Source: Candidatus Hydrogenedentota bacterium (GTDB lineage Bacteria > Hydrogenedentota > Hydrogenedentia > Hydrogenedentales > JAGMZX01). From it: a DNA stretch of 48,229 bases. Below the pieces are notes generated by a model, which searched no databases, was not told the origin of the DNA, and saw nothing but the letters and a program-made list of their open reading frames with translations. The DNA lies in NCBI GenBank assembly GCA_029556545.1, contig JAKQEQ010000107.1:1-48229 (forward strand), in the 5' to 3' direction. Below, piece after piece: positions 8,401-15,062 of the stretch. The translations under genes and the position numbers were made by a program. Within the stretch, counting starts at the first letter, position 1, and every line of letters begins with the position of its first letter.

Positions 8401-9683
8401 GCCATCGTCGGCGCGGTGTAGGCCAATCGCGAGCCCACGGTGCCCATGCCCCAGTAGCCGATCCAATTCGTCTTTCCGAGGTGGTTCCGCGACACGTACC
8501 GGGCGAGTTCGTCCTTGAACCATTTCAGGTCCATCATGGCGCAATGGATATTGGCGAAGAAGTAGACTTTGACGCCCATCTCGTGACACGCGCGGACCGC
8601 GCGCGCGACGTCGTCCCACGTGCCCAGCCGCGGATCGGGCTCATAGTAGGGATAGCCGTTGTCGTGCCCGCCGAGTTGCCAACCGGCGAGTTGCAGCGCG
8701 TCCACGCCATAGCGCAAGCCTTGGCGGGCGAGGTCCGGCACGTCCGCGAATCGGTAATTGATGTTTCCCTCGGGAAGCATCATCATGATCATCTGGTAGC
8801 AGTGCTTGTTCCGAATCCAGTCCTCCTCGCGCGGGCGGAGGCCGAAGGCATCGACGAACCACTTGCGATAGATTTGCCCGCCGGCGACCCAATCGCCGTC
8901 GTGAAACGCGAGTGTCCAGGGACAGCCGGTAAAGGTCTGGTTTGGGGGCAAGTGGGGATGATGCACGAGCCAGACCGCGATCTCGCGGGCATGATCCGGG
9001 CCGACCTCCTCGAAACGCCACTGCTTCAGCCGGGGCGTCTCATCATGGGCGCCCATGTAGAACCCGCGATCGAGCGCGTCGTTGAGGGCCGTCATGTAAC
9101 CCATGTTCATGCCGCCGGGATACTGAAAGACCGCGGGCGCGAACGGCGGCGCGAGGGGCTGCGCGGCGGGCGGCGGCGCAAGATGGGCCGCCTCACCGTC
9201 CGACACCGGGCGAAATCCGGCGAGTCCCGCAATCTGGGGGTATCGCACCTCGATGACTGAAGCTGTTGAGCGATTCACCACCTCGATCATGACGGCCAGA
9301 GAAGCGCCGCGCATCTGATACCGGGCCGTCACCGCGATGTCGAATTGGTTCCTCGCGTCGTCCACCAGCGGCCCTGTCCATACGATGCGACACTCCGCGG
9401 CGTCTATTTCAATTCGCGGCGCGGCCTGCGCGTTGCCGTGAGCCACTGTGGTCGTGTCGCCGTTGCGGACGGCAAGACTGAAGCCGTGGACCGCGCCCGG
9501 CTCCGGGGCGCGCAATTCAACGCCGCCGGCAAGGTCCGCAAGCGACGTGACGGATCCCGCCGCATTCCACGTGACCAGGAGGGAATCGCTCCCCAGTTGA
9601 GTCTCCGCCGCGCCGATGTCTGGTAAGAACCACAAGAGTGCGCAGGCCATTCCGACGGCAAGTCCACGGTGTTTCTTGTTCAT
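5430..9683 (-). CDS. secreted double-barrel glycoside-hydrolase-like protein
   Basis: This encodes 1417 residues. The ATG at 9683 is preceded by AAGGAG and gives a signal peptide ('AVGMACALLWFLPDIGAAE'). Order: N-terminal beta-sandwich (about 25-300); a TIM-barrel-like part (about 310-600) with 'AGWQLGGHDNGYPYYEPDP' near 331, 'LHIDKLF' near 461 and 'SFECNWDR' near 509; a galactose-binding-like module (about 720-860, 'NFGFERGDLTGW'); a second sandwich; and a second barrel-like part (about 1200-1417) with 'NDWKTGGQGNGIPDFTPDPD' near 1214. The halves look duplicated. The Asp and Glu in barrel one are plausible catalytic residues (inference, DUF6259/GH36-like style). At the Glu position barrel two reads 'VTNAIRDH'. 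It lies 62 bases after the symporter gene and is probably in its operon. Substrate unknown. Confidence 0.85.
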   Translation of the reverse strand: MNKKHRGLAVGMACALLWFLPDIGAAETQLGSDSLLVTWNAAGSVTSLADLAGGVELRAPEPGAVHGFSLAVRNGDTTTVAHGNAQAAPRIEIDAAECRIVWTGPLVDDARNQFDIAVTARYQMRGASLAVMIEVVNRSTASVIEVRYPQIAGLAGFRPVSDGEAAHLAPPPAAQPLAPPFAPAVFQYPGGMNMGYMTALNDALDRGFYMGAHDETPRLKQWRFEEVGPDHAREIAVWLVHHPHLPPNQTFTGCPWTLAFHDGDWVAGGQIYRKWFVDAFGLRPREEDWIRNKHCYQMIMMMLPEGNINYRFADVPDLARQGLRYGVDALQLAGWQLGGHDNGYPYYEPDPRLGTWDDVARAVRACHEMGVKVYFFANIHCAMMDLKWFKDELARYVSRNHLGKTNWIGYWGMGTVGSRLAYTAPTMAFVEAAFPGVADPTAAYFRKLAELGADGLHIDKLFPNGIEHNPRIAELGLSPDVAPWKGTLDLIDRISRECRAVHPDFAISFECNWDRVLSYGTATWWAGNMSTAKRVFPELAETVGHYWPYDFFGINNAVREGWVLMLSPHKFNRGIGYAPWRLMAEYVAETKRIRDRYADLVFFGERQYGAGVTFGDPGPGGDVKHEVWRDPKTGRRAIVLTNTARNAVPVAVEAFEGGRRNPVRIVAPFADETVARLPVEVSVPGERFALVVEDPEARPAPVARRKRGAAKTAAQQPADPTLNFGFERGDLTGWQEDGNWTVDDNSAGGWYAGWQGRWFAWSGKGGEEATGALRSNVFVLDKEGVEVLAAGWADVSGVSADRWNYVTLNLEDGTEIDRVYAPNTTLFTPLILDGPGHRGARVYVEAVDDAPHASYAMLCIDTVQTVALSPAPSPGEFDPADHIPLENDHYRIEARRDNGVIARIYDKTGELDLILEPRLADNFVFTLPIVGEEAWTNTEANRILGAAQRLTGHTLENDRLTLRWGGPLASVFGVFYDVAVEMTVALAGDQVNFGLTIDNRTDLKIGEVFYPIIGGTLGLGKFEHERRATVCTVPTGAAANTQSIYRTFNNMTPFGELYPEQLFVYPHTLSMPWMQLYSPRRDRGVYFAAHDPVRRVKAVQLIQVPGIASNRADGNWPRPEELDGAPAGVAFNFVHMAYHPARETFEAAPVVLRFHDGGVGEAARHYGAWFAKTFGPLAPAATAPLAFRECGRIAFAELAQEARQARADGRNALLLNDWKTGGQGNGIPDFTPDPDLGGAKGLAAAVRACRESGVQVFLRFNLQPVDPDTAFHKKHNSEFVCADRWGVPFTDGPRRRVWLNPGAAALRARLVDQVRPLARSGVGGLFIADFFTDKIDCNPVAGMTPDRADWDGGMKTLEALRDAGRAINPDFRLVTNAIRDHLTAVAAPAGDGPPVNSPFAQAMPHWLATAAGDAIGH

Positions 9684-9745
9684 TGCGAAAGGCTCCTTAA
9701 TGGATAACCTCACCAGCACGCATTTCGCGTTGAGTTCGGCGGTTT

Positions 9746-11491
9746 CTATGTTTCTCGCGGGGGAAGGTGTCGATACCAGGTAAAGCCCAGGCACACTGTC
9801 GCGGCGACGGCGGCAGCGAGGCACGCGCCGGAGGCGGCGTGCCAGTGGCCCACAAGATACATGGGGAACAGGTAATAGCCGGTAATGGCGACCATCGCGA
9901 GCAGTACGTTCACGAGAGCGCGCCGTGGACTTTCCGAGGTATCGGTCAGGACCTCGGGTGCAAGCCCCGCCCCGCGGCGGACGGGCCCCCAGAGACCGAA
10001 GGGGCGCACCTTCGTGTAGAAGGAGGTCAGCGTCTCGGGGTCGACGCGCGGGGTGAGGAGCGCGCCCGCGATGCAGGCCAGCAGCGAGCCTAGGACGATT
10101 GGCGGAAACACGACGTACATGGGCGCGTCCGGCGCGACGAGCGGCGGCACGAGGGCAAGCGCCATGCCCGCCAACGTGCCCGCGGCGTAGCCCCAGCCGT
10201 TGAAGCGCCACCAGTACCAGCGCAAGACGTTCGGGATGATCACGCCGGCACCGAACACCATCGAAATCCAGTTCCATATCTGGGCAATCGAGCTGACGCG
10301 CAGCCCGATCACGACGCCGACGACCATGATGAGGACGGTGGCCGCGTAACTGGCGCGGATGTAGTGGTGTTGATCGGCGTTCGGGCGGATGAGGGCTTGC
10401 CAGAAATCGCGCACGAGATAGGACGCGCCGCTGTTGAGCGTCGAACTGAACGTGGACATGAACGCCGCGAGCAGGCCGGAGATGACCAGCCCTTTGAGGC
10501 CGATGGGCAGATACCGGCTCAGCACGAGCGGCATGGCCTTCTCGGGGTCTTCAATCCCGCCTGAAAGCCCCACGAGCGCGAGCAGTGTGATCCCCATCGC
10601 CATGGCCCAGCGCACGACCATGAAGCCGCTCCACGCCGCGCCGATCTTGGCTGCGTCCCGGGCGTCGCGCGCGGCCAGGAACCGCTGAAACTCGTACATG
10701 CCGCCGGGGCCACCCGCGTTGAGCAGCACGCCCTTCGCGATCCAGACGACGATCAGCGCGCCGAGCATTTCGTACTGGGCGTGGTCCGTCCCGGCGAGCG
10801 CCTCGATGCGCCACGCGGGCGCGGGCGACGCCCAGCCCGCGGGCAGGCCGGACGCGAGCGCCTCGGGCGTAAGACTGGTGTACGCGATGACGGCGATGAC
10901 GATGGCCCCGCCGGTGACGAACACGGTCTGAATGACGTCGGTCACAACGACGCTGTAGAGACCTCCGGCGAGGACGTACAGCGTGGTAATGACAAAGATG
11001 ATGATCGCCAGCGTGTGCGCGCCGAGCGACGGGATGTAGACGTGCGAGAACTTGCCGATGCCCTGGAAATCGTAGCCGACCATGGCGCACATCATGACCA
11101 CCGCGGTGAGCGCGGCCGCCATGCGCGCGGCCACGCCGCCCGGGCCCGAACCGAAGCGGGTGATCATCCATTCGGCGCCCGTCATCACGCCGGAACGGCG
11201 GACCCACTTTCCCATGTACGCCAGGAAGAACGCGCCCATCATCCAGCCCCACATCCAATGAATCCACATGGACTGCATGCCCATCAGGAACAGCATGGAC
11301 ACGATCCACATCGTGCCGGTGATGTCGAAGTTGGACACGGATCCGGACATGGCCAGCGCAAGCCAGGGCATGCTCTTGTTCCCGAGATAATAGGCGTCAA
11401 GATTCCGGGAGGCGCGCCTGCTAAACCAGAACCCGGCCCCCATCACCAGGATAAAATAGAGCACAATTACGCCATAATCGACCAGAGACAC
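9746..11491 (-). CDS. sodium:solute symporter (SSS family)
   Basis: This roughly 581-residue inner-membrane protein has about 13 hydrophobic segments. It shows SSS features: 'YYLGNKSMPWLALAMS' near the start, 'GGLYSVVVTDVIQ' in the middle and 'GLLAAFMSTFSSTLNSGASYLV' toward the C-terminal third. Members import sugars or other small solutes with Na+. I chose the GTG at 11491, which follows AAGGAGG and gives the usual short N-terminus 'SLVDYGVIVLYF'. An in-frame GTG at 11518 would contain that ribosome binding site inside the gene. It precedes the double-barrel hydrolase, so it probably imports that enzyme's products (inference). Confidence 0.92.
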   Translation of the reverse strand: MSLVDYGVIVLYFILVMGAGFWFSRRASRNLDAYYLGNKSMPWLALAMSGSVSNFDITGTMWIVSMLFLMGMQSMWIHWMWGWMMGAFFLAYMGKWVRRSGVMTGAEWMITRFGSGPGGVAARMAAALTAVVMMCAMVGYDFQGIGKFSHVYIPSLGAHTLAIIIFVITTLYVLAGGLYSVVVTDVIQTVFVTGGAIVIAVIAYTSLTPEALASGLPAGWASPAPAWRIEALAGTDHAQYEMLGALIVVWIAKGVLLNAGGPGGMYEFQRFLAARDARDAAKIGAAWSGFMVVRWAMAMGITLLALVGLSGGIEDPEKAMPLVLSRYLPIGLKGLVISGLLAAFMSTFSSTLNSGASYLVRDFWQALIRPNADQHHYIRASYAATVLIMVVGVVIGLRVSSIAQIWNWISMVFGAGVIIPNVLRWYWWRFNGWGYAAGTLAGMALALVPPLVAPDAPMYVVFPPIVLGSLLACIAGALLTPRVDPETLTSFYTKVRPFGLWGPVRRGAGLAPEVLTDTSESPRRALVNVLLAMVAITGYYLFPMYLVGHWHAASGACLAAAVAATVCLGFTWYRHLPPRET

Positions 11492-11723
11492 GAAACCTCC
11501 TTCACGCGGTTGCGGCACGGACCTCTTTGCCGTGATGCCTCACGGGTGCGATTTCCCTCCCCCGCCACGTAATTCAGCGCGGGGCAATCGCACTGGAGTC
11601 CATGCGCGCCAAGGTCATCTACACTATCACTACTTCCGTTCGCCACGCCACGCGCGGAGACCGCTCTCAGCGGCGTCCGCGCGGGGTGACGTGGTATCAT
11701 GGGGTCGGGAGAATCTGACGGTG

Positions 11724-12680
11724 ATGATGAAAGGCTTGTTTCTGCAAAATGTAATCGCCGTAATCTGGGACTTCGACCGGACGCTGTCCCCGGAGTACAT
11801 GCAGCGGCCGTTGTTCGAGGCTTATGGCGTGGATGAGAAGCGGTTCTGGCGCGAGGTGCACGGACTGCCGGCCTACTATGCGCGAGCGGGCGTTCACGTG
11901 CAGCCGGACACGTGTTATCTGGGTCATCTGCTGACTTATGTGAAGGCCGGGCTCATGCCGGACCTGACGAATGCGCGGCTGCGGGAACTGGGCGGGCGGA
12001 TTGTCTTTTTCCCGGGGGTCCCGGAACTGTTTGACCGGCTGGGGGCAATCTTGCGGCAACCGGCGTTTCAGGAAGGCGACTTGCGCCTGGAGCACTATGT
12101 CGTGAGCACGGGGATCGCGGAATTGATTCGCGGTACGGCAATCGCCGACCGGCTCGCGGGCATCTACGCGAGCGAATTCATCGAGGAACCGGCCATGCCA
12201 GGCGCGGACCTGAGCGGTACGCCGAAGCCGGGACCCATCAGCCAGATCGCCGGGTTCCTCGATCACACCACGAAGACGCGGGCGTTGTTCGAGATCAACA
12301 AGGGGGTGAACAAGCACCCGGATATAACGGTAAATGACATGATCCCTGAGGAGGAACGGCGGGTACCATTCCGGAACATGATCTACATCGCCGACGGCCC
12401 GAGCGATATCCCGAGTTTCTCGGTGGTGCGCAAGAGCGGCGGACTGGCATATGCCGTGTACGACCCGGTATCGGACGAACAGTATGAGCAGGCGGTCCGC
12501 CTTCACGAAACGCTGCGGGTCGATATGATCGGGCCGGCGGATTACCGGGCGGAAAGTCCGACGACGAAGTGGTTGGTCTTGCAGGTGCGCCGGATCGCCG
12601 AGCGCATCATGGAAGATCGGACGAGGGTCCTCGAGGGTCGCGTGCGACCCAGCCCGACGCACGTCGGGGACGACGCCTGA
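11724..12680 (+). CDS. HAD-superfamily phosphatase-like protein
   Basis: This encodes about 318 residues. The nucleophile motif 'WDFDRTLSPEY' sits near residue 15. Motif II is probably 'VVSTGIAELI', and motif III/IV appears near 'NMIYIADGPSDIPSF', where the paired acidic residues would bind Mg2+. The substrate is not evident, and the cap region is large (about 30-140). The start could be any of GTG 11721, ATG 11724 or ATG 11727, with a GGAG about 10-15 bases upstream. It diverges from the symporter gene and is followed by the glycosyltransferase gene after a 97-base spacer rich in a short repeat. No signal peptide, so cytoplasmic. Confidence 0.85.
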   Translation: MMKGLFLQNVIAVIWDFDRTLSPEYMQRPLFEAYGVDEKRFWREVHGLPAYYARAGVHVQPDTCYLGHLLTYVKAGLMPDLTNARLRELGGRIVFFPGVPELFDRLGAILRQPAFQEGDLRLEHYVVSTGIAELIRGTAIADRLAGIYASEFIEEPAMPGADLSGTPKPGPISQIAGFLDHTTKTRALFEINKGVNKHPDITVNDMIPEEERRVPFRNMIYIADGPSDIPSFSVVRKSGGLAYAVYDPVSDEQYEQAVRLHETLRVDMIGPADYRAESPTTKWLVLQVRRIAERIMEDRTRVLEGRVRPSPTHVGDDA

Positions 12681-12721
12681 GGCGCGGGTTTGCTTTCCGG
12701 GCGCGCGGTTCGGGGGCGGTT

Positions 12722-12765
12722 CGAGGACGAGGACGAGAACGAAAACGAGTACGACTACGATTACG
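12722..12765. repeat. low-complexity GA(A/T/C)NAC-type hexamer repeat
   Basis: Seven near-copies of a 6-base unit of the form CGANNA run in tandem (CGAGGA, CGAGAA, CGAAAA, CGAGTA, CGACTA, CGATTA). The same style of sequence recurs at 30783-30804, also just before a gene. Confidence 0.7.
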
Positions 12766-12773
12766 GGCGCGGG

Positions 12774-12779
12774 TATAAT
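12774..12779 (+). promoter_or_regulatory. TATAAT box overlapping the glycosyltransferase start
   Basis: A perfect TATAAT follows the hexamer repeat directly. No TTG-type -35 box lies 16-18 bases upstream. Transcription from it would begin close to the ATG at 12790, implying a leaderless or nearly leaderless mRNA. Confidence 0.4.
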
Positions 12780-14121
12780 GCCGCTTACTATGCCGCAGCC
12801 GTTGGTTTATGTCCTTGTCATCAACTGGAACGGTCTCGAACATCTCGAGGACTGTTTTCGCTCGTTGATTGAAACGACCTATCCCGATGCGCGGTTTCTG
12901 CTGATTGATAACGCGAGTTCGGACGGATCGGTCACCTTTGTTCGGGAACACTTCGGGTCCGATGCGCGCGTTGAAGTGATCGAATGCGCGCGCAATCTGG
13001 GCTGGTCGGGCGGCAACAACGTCGGGCTTCAGCGGGCTATCGACGACGGCGCGGACTACGTGTTCTTACTTAACAACGACACGGCCACGGCGCGCGACGC
13101 CATCGCGGAACTGGTCGCGATGGCGGAGGCACGGCCCGAAACCGGCGCGCTCGCCCCGAAAATGCTGTTGTTTGATCAGCCGTTCCTGCTGAATTCGCTG
13201 GGACTGGAGTGCTCGATCATCGCATCGAGCTGGGATCGCGGCCTCGGACGAACGGACGGTCCGCAGTGGGATACGCCGCGGCAGGTCATCGGGGTCTGCG
13301 GTGGCGCATGGTTTGTGCGCGTCGCGGCGTTGCGCAAGACCGGTCTCTTGCCCGAGGACTTCGAAATCTATCTTGATGACCTCGATTTGTGCCTGCGCCT
13401 GTGGGACGCGGGCTACGAGGCATGGACGTGCCCGACGGCGCGTGTGCGGCACAAGTTCAGCGCCACTTACGGCCACGGCGAACGCGCGCGCCGGAAGTAC
13501 TACCTCAGCACGCGCAACCGTTTCCGGATCATGCTCCGCAACTTCCCCTGGCCGCGGCTGATCGCGCACGCGCCCGCGGTACTCGTCGGCGAGGGTCGCG
13601 CGGTGGGCAGGGCGCTGCTCGACGACGAGCCGTGGCGCGCGGGGATGCACGTCCGCGCGTGGCTGGACGCGCTTGCGTATCTTCCGCACGCGTTGGTCGC
13701 GCGGGCGCGGCGGCGCAAGGCGGGGCTCGACAGCGGGCGGTTCTGGCCGCTCGTGCGGCGGCGGCCCCTGTTCTGCCCGCGGGTTTGTCTGCCGGAGCGA
13801 GGATGGTACGAGGAAGTTGCCATTCAGGGCCGCCGCGTGCGGCCCATGTCCGCGCGGGCATGGGCGAACACGCCCGGCGGACGGTTGCGGGTCTTCCACG
13901 TCAATTGTTATCCTGCGCTCGGTCCTACCGAGGTGGTGCTTCACGCTGACGGCGTCGAGCTTGCCTGTCTTTCCACCATGAATGCCGATGCGGCTGTTGT
14001 GGAAGCGCCCCCGGGAACCATCGAATTCGAAGCGAGGCGACTCTTCCCGGCGGAAGAAACCGGGGAGGCCGTTGACGTGGGCGGATGGATAGGGATGGAG
14101 GGACTAGAGGCTAGAGGCTAG
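12778..14121 (+). CDS. family 2 glycosyltransferase
   Basis: This 447-residue protein transfers sugars from an activated donor, probably for a surface polysaccharide. The GT-A domain (about 8-270) shows 'VLVINWNG', 'LLIDNASSDGS', 'NLGWSGGNN', the DxD-like 'FLLNNDT', 'GVCGGAWFVR' and 'IYLDDLDLCLRLWDAGY', the rhamnosyltransferase-like GT2 order. The C-terminal 170 residues are less typical, arginine-rich and unrecognised. The start is uncertain: ATG 12778 lies inside a TATAAT box, and ATG 12790 (MPQPLVYV) fits the family length better. Neither has a clear ribosome binding site. The stop codon lies inside a CTAGAGG tandem repeat, so the last residues may be recently altered. Confidence 0.88.
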   Translation: MPLTMPQPLVYVLVINWNGLEHLEDCFRSLIETTYPDARFLLIDNASSDGSVTFVREHFGSDARVEVIECARNLGWSGGNNVGLQRAIDDGADYVFLLNNDTATARDAIAELVAMAEARPETGALAPKMLLFDQPFLLNSLGLECSIIASSWDRGLGRTDGPQWDTPRQVIGVCGGAWFVRVAALRKTGLLPEDFEIYLDDLDLCLRLWDAGYEAWTCPTARVRHKFSATYGHGERARRKYYLSTRNRFRIMLRNFPWPRLIAHAPAVLVGEGRAVGRALLDDEPWRAGMHVRAWLDALAYLPHALVARARRRKAGLDSGRFWPLVRRRPLFCPRVCLPERGWYEEVAIQGRRVRPMSARAWANTPGGRLRVFHVNCYPALGPTEVVLHADGVELACLSTMNADAAVVEAPPGTIEFEARRLFPAEETGEAVDVGGWIGMEGLEARG

Positions 14122-14130
14122 AGGCTAGGG
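14104..14130. repeat. CTAGAGG tandem heptamer
   Basis: Three exact 7-base units plus a partial CTAGGG. The third unit supplies the stop codon of the glycosyltransferase. Because 7 is not a multiple of 3, gain or loss of units would shift the frame and move the stop. Confidence 0.8.
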
Positions 14131-14195
14131 CAGGTTGTCGCTGCGGTCGGCAAGGTCCGTCCGGTCGACGCGACCGGGGAACGGACACGGAGAAT

Positions 14196-15062
14196 ATGAC
14201 GGTAAGCGTGAGCGAGAGACTCCTGCAGACGAAGGCATTCATCGACCAAGCGCTTGATGCGTGCCTGCCGTCCGCCGAGGAGGAACCGCGTCTCGTGCAT
14301 GAGGCGATGCACTACGCCGTCCTGGGCGGCGGGAAGCGGCTCCGTCCCCTGTTAACGCTGGGCGTTTGCGAAGTGGCCGGCGCGCCGCCGGAGCGCGTAA
14401 TCGACGCGGCCTGCGCCGTGGAACTGGCGCACACCGCGTCGCTTGTCCTGGACGACCTGCCGTGCATGGACGATGCCGCGACCCGTCGGGGGCGTCCCTG
14501 TACCCATATCCAGTACGGCAAAGCCACGGCGATTCTGACCGCGATCGGACTGCTGGCGCGCGCTTTCGATCTATTGGCGCACAACGCACAACGCGCGCGC
14601 CCGGCGGTCATGGCCGCGGACGCGGTGGCGGAGTTGGCGGCGGCGGTCGGCACGCGCGGCCTGGTGTGCGGCCAACACATGGACCTCATGCTGCGCGGCG
14701 GAAGGCCTTCCCTGGACGAACTCGAACAGGAACATCGTCTGAAGGCGGGTGTGCTGTTTATTGCGGCGGTCCGCATCCCTGCGTTGCTGCTGAATCTGAG
14801 CGTGGATGTTCGGGCGTGTCTCGACACATACGCGCGGGGGCTGGGGCTTGCCTTTCAGGTCATCGATGACTTGGTGGACGCGCGCGCGCCGCGCGAGGAC
14901 GCGGGCAAGACGACTTTCGAGACGCACCTGGGATCGGGCGGCGCCCGCCGGCGCGCGCATGCGTTGATCACGCAGGCGGCGGAGGCGCTGGCGCCGCTGG
15001 GCGAGGATGCCGGCACACTGCGGCGGATTGCGGAACATGTCCGGGCAAACATCGAGTCATAA
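14196..15062 (+). CDS. ispA: polyprenyl (farnesyl/geranylgeranyl) diphosphate synthase
   Basis: This 288-residue cytoplasmic enzyme condenses isopentenyl diphosphate with allylic diphosphates. 'GGGKRLRPLL' binds IPP. The first aspartate-rich motif is 'LDDLPCMDDAATRRGRP' (about 85-102), with the extra residues between aspartates typical of bacterial FPP/GGPP synthases. The second is 'FQVIDDLVDARAPREDAGK' (about 220-240). 'GQHMDLM' fits the family's 'GQ.xDL'. Length is standard. Product chain length cannot be settled by eye. The end overlaps the next gene by 26 bases, suggesting co-transcription. Confidence 0.92.
   Translation: MTVSVSERLLQTKAFIDQALDACLPSAEEEPRLVHEAMHYAVLGGGKRLRPLLTLGVCEVAGAPPERVIDAACAVELAHTASLVLDDLPCMDDAATRRGRPCTHIQYGKATAILTAIGLLARAFDLLAHNAQRARPAVMAADAVAELAAAVGTRGLVCGQHMDLMLRGGRPSLDELEQEHRLKAGVLFIAAVRIPALLLNLSVDVRACLDTYARGLGLAFQVIDDLVDARAPREDAGKTTFETHLGSGGARRRAHALITQAAEALAPLGEDAGTLRRIAEHVRANIES

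Noticed and set aside
5187-9260. Two very long open frames (724 and 573 codons) on the plus strand opposite the double-barrel hydrolase gene
   Set aside because: Their translations are low-complexity, rich in R, G, V and D, and lack domains or ribosome binding sites. They are the expected antisense shadow of a GC-rich coding region.
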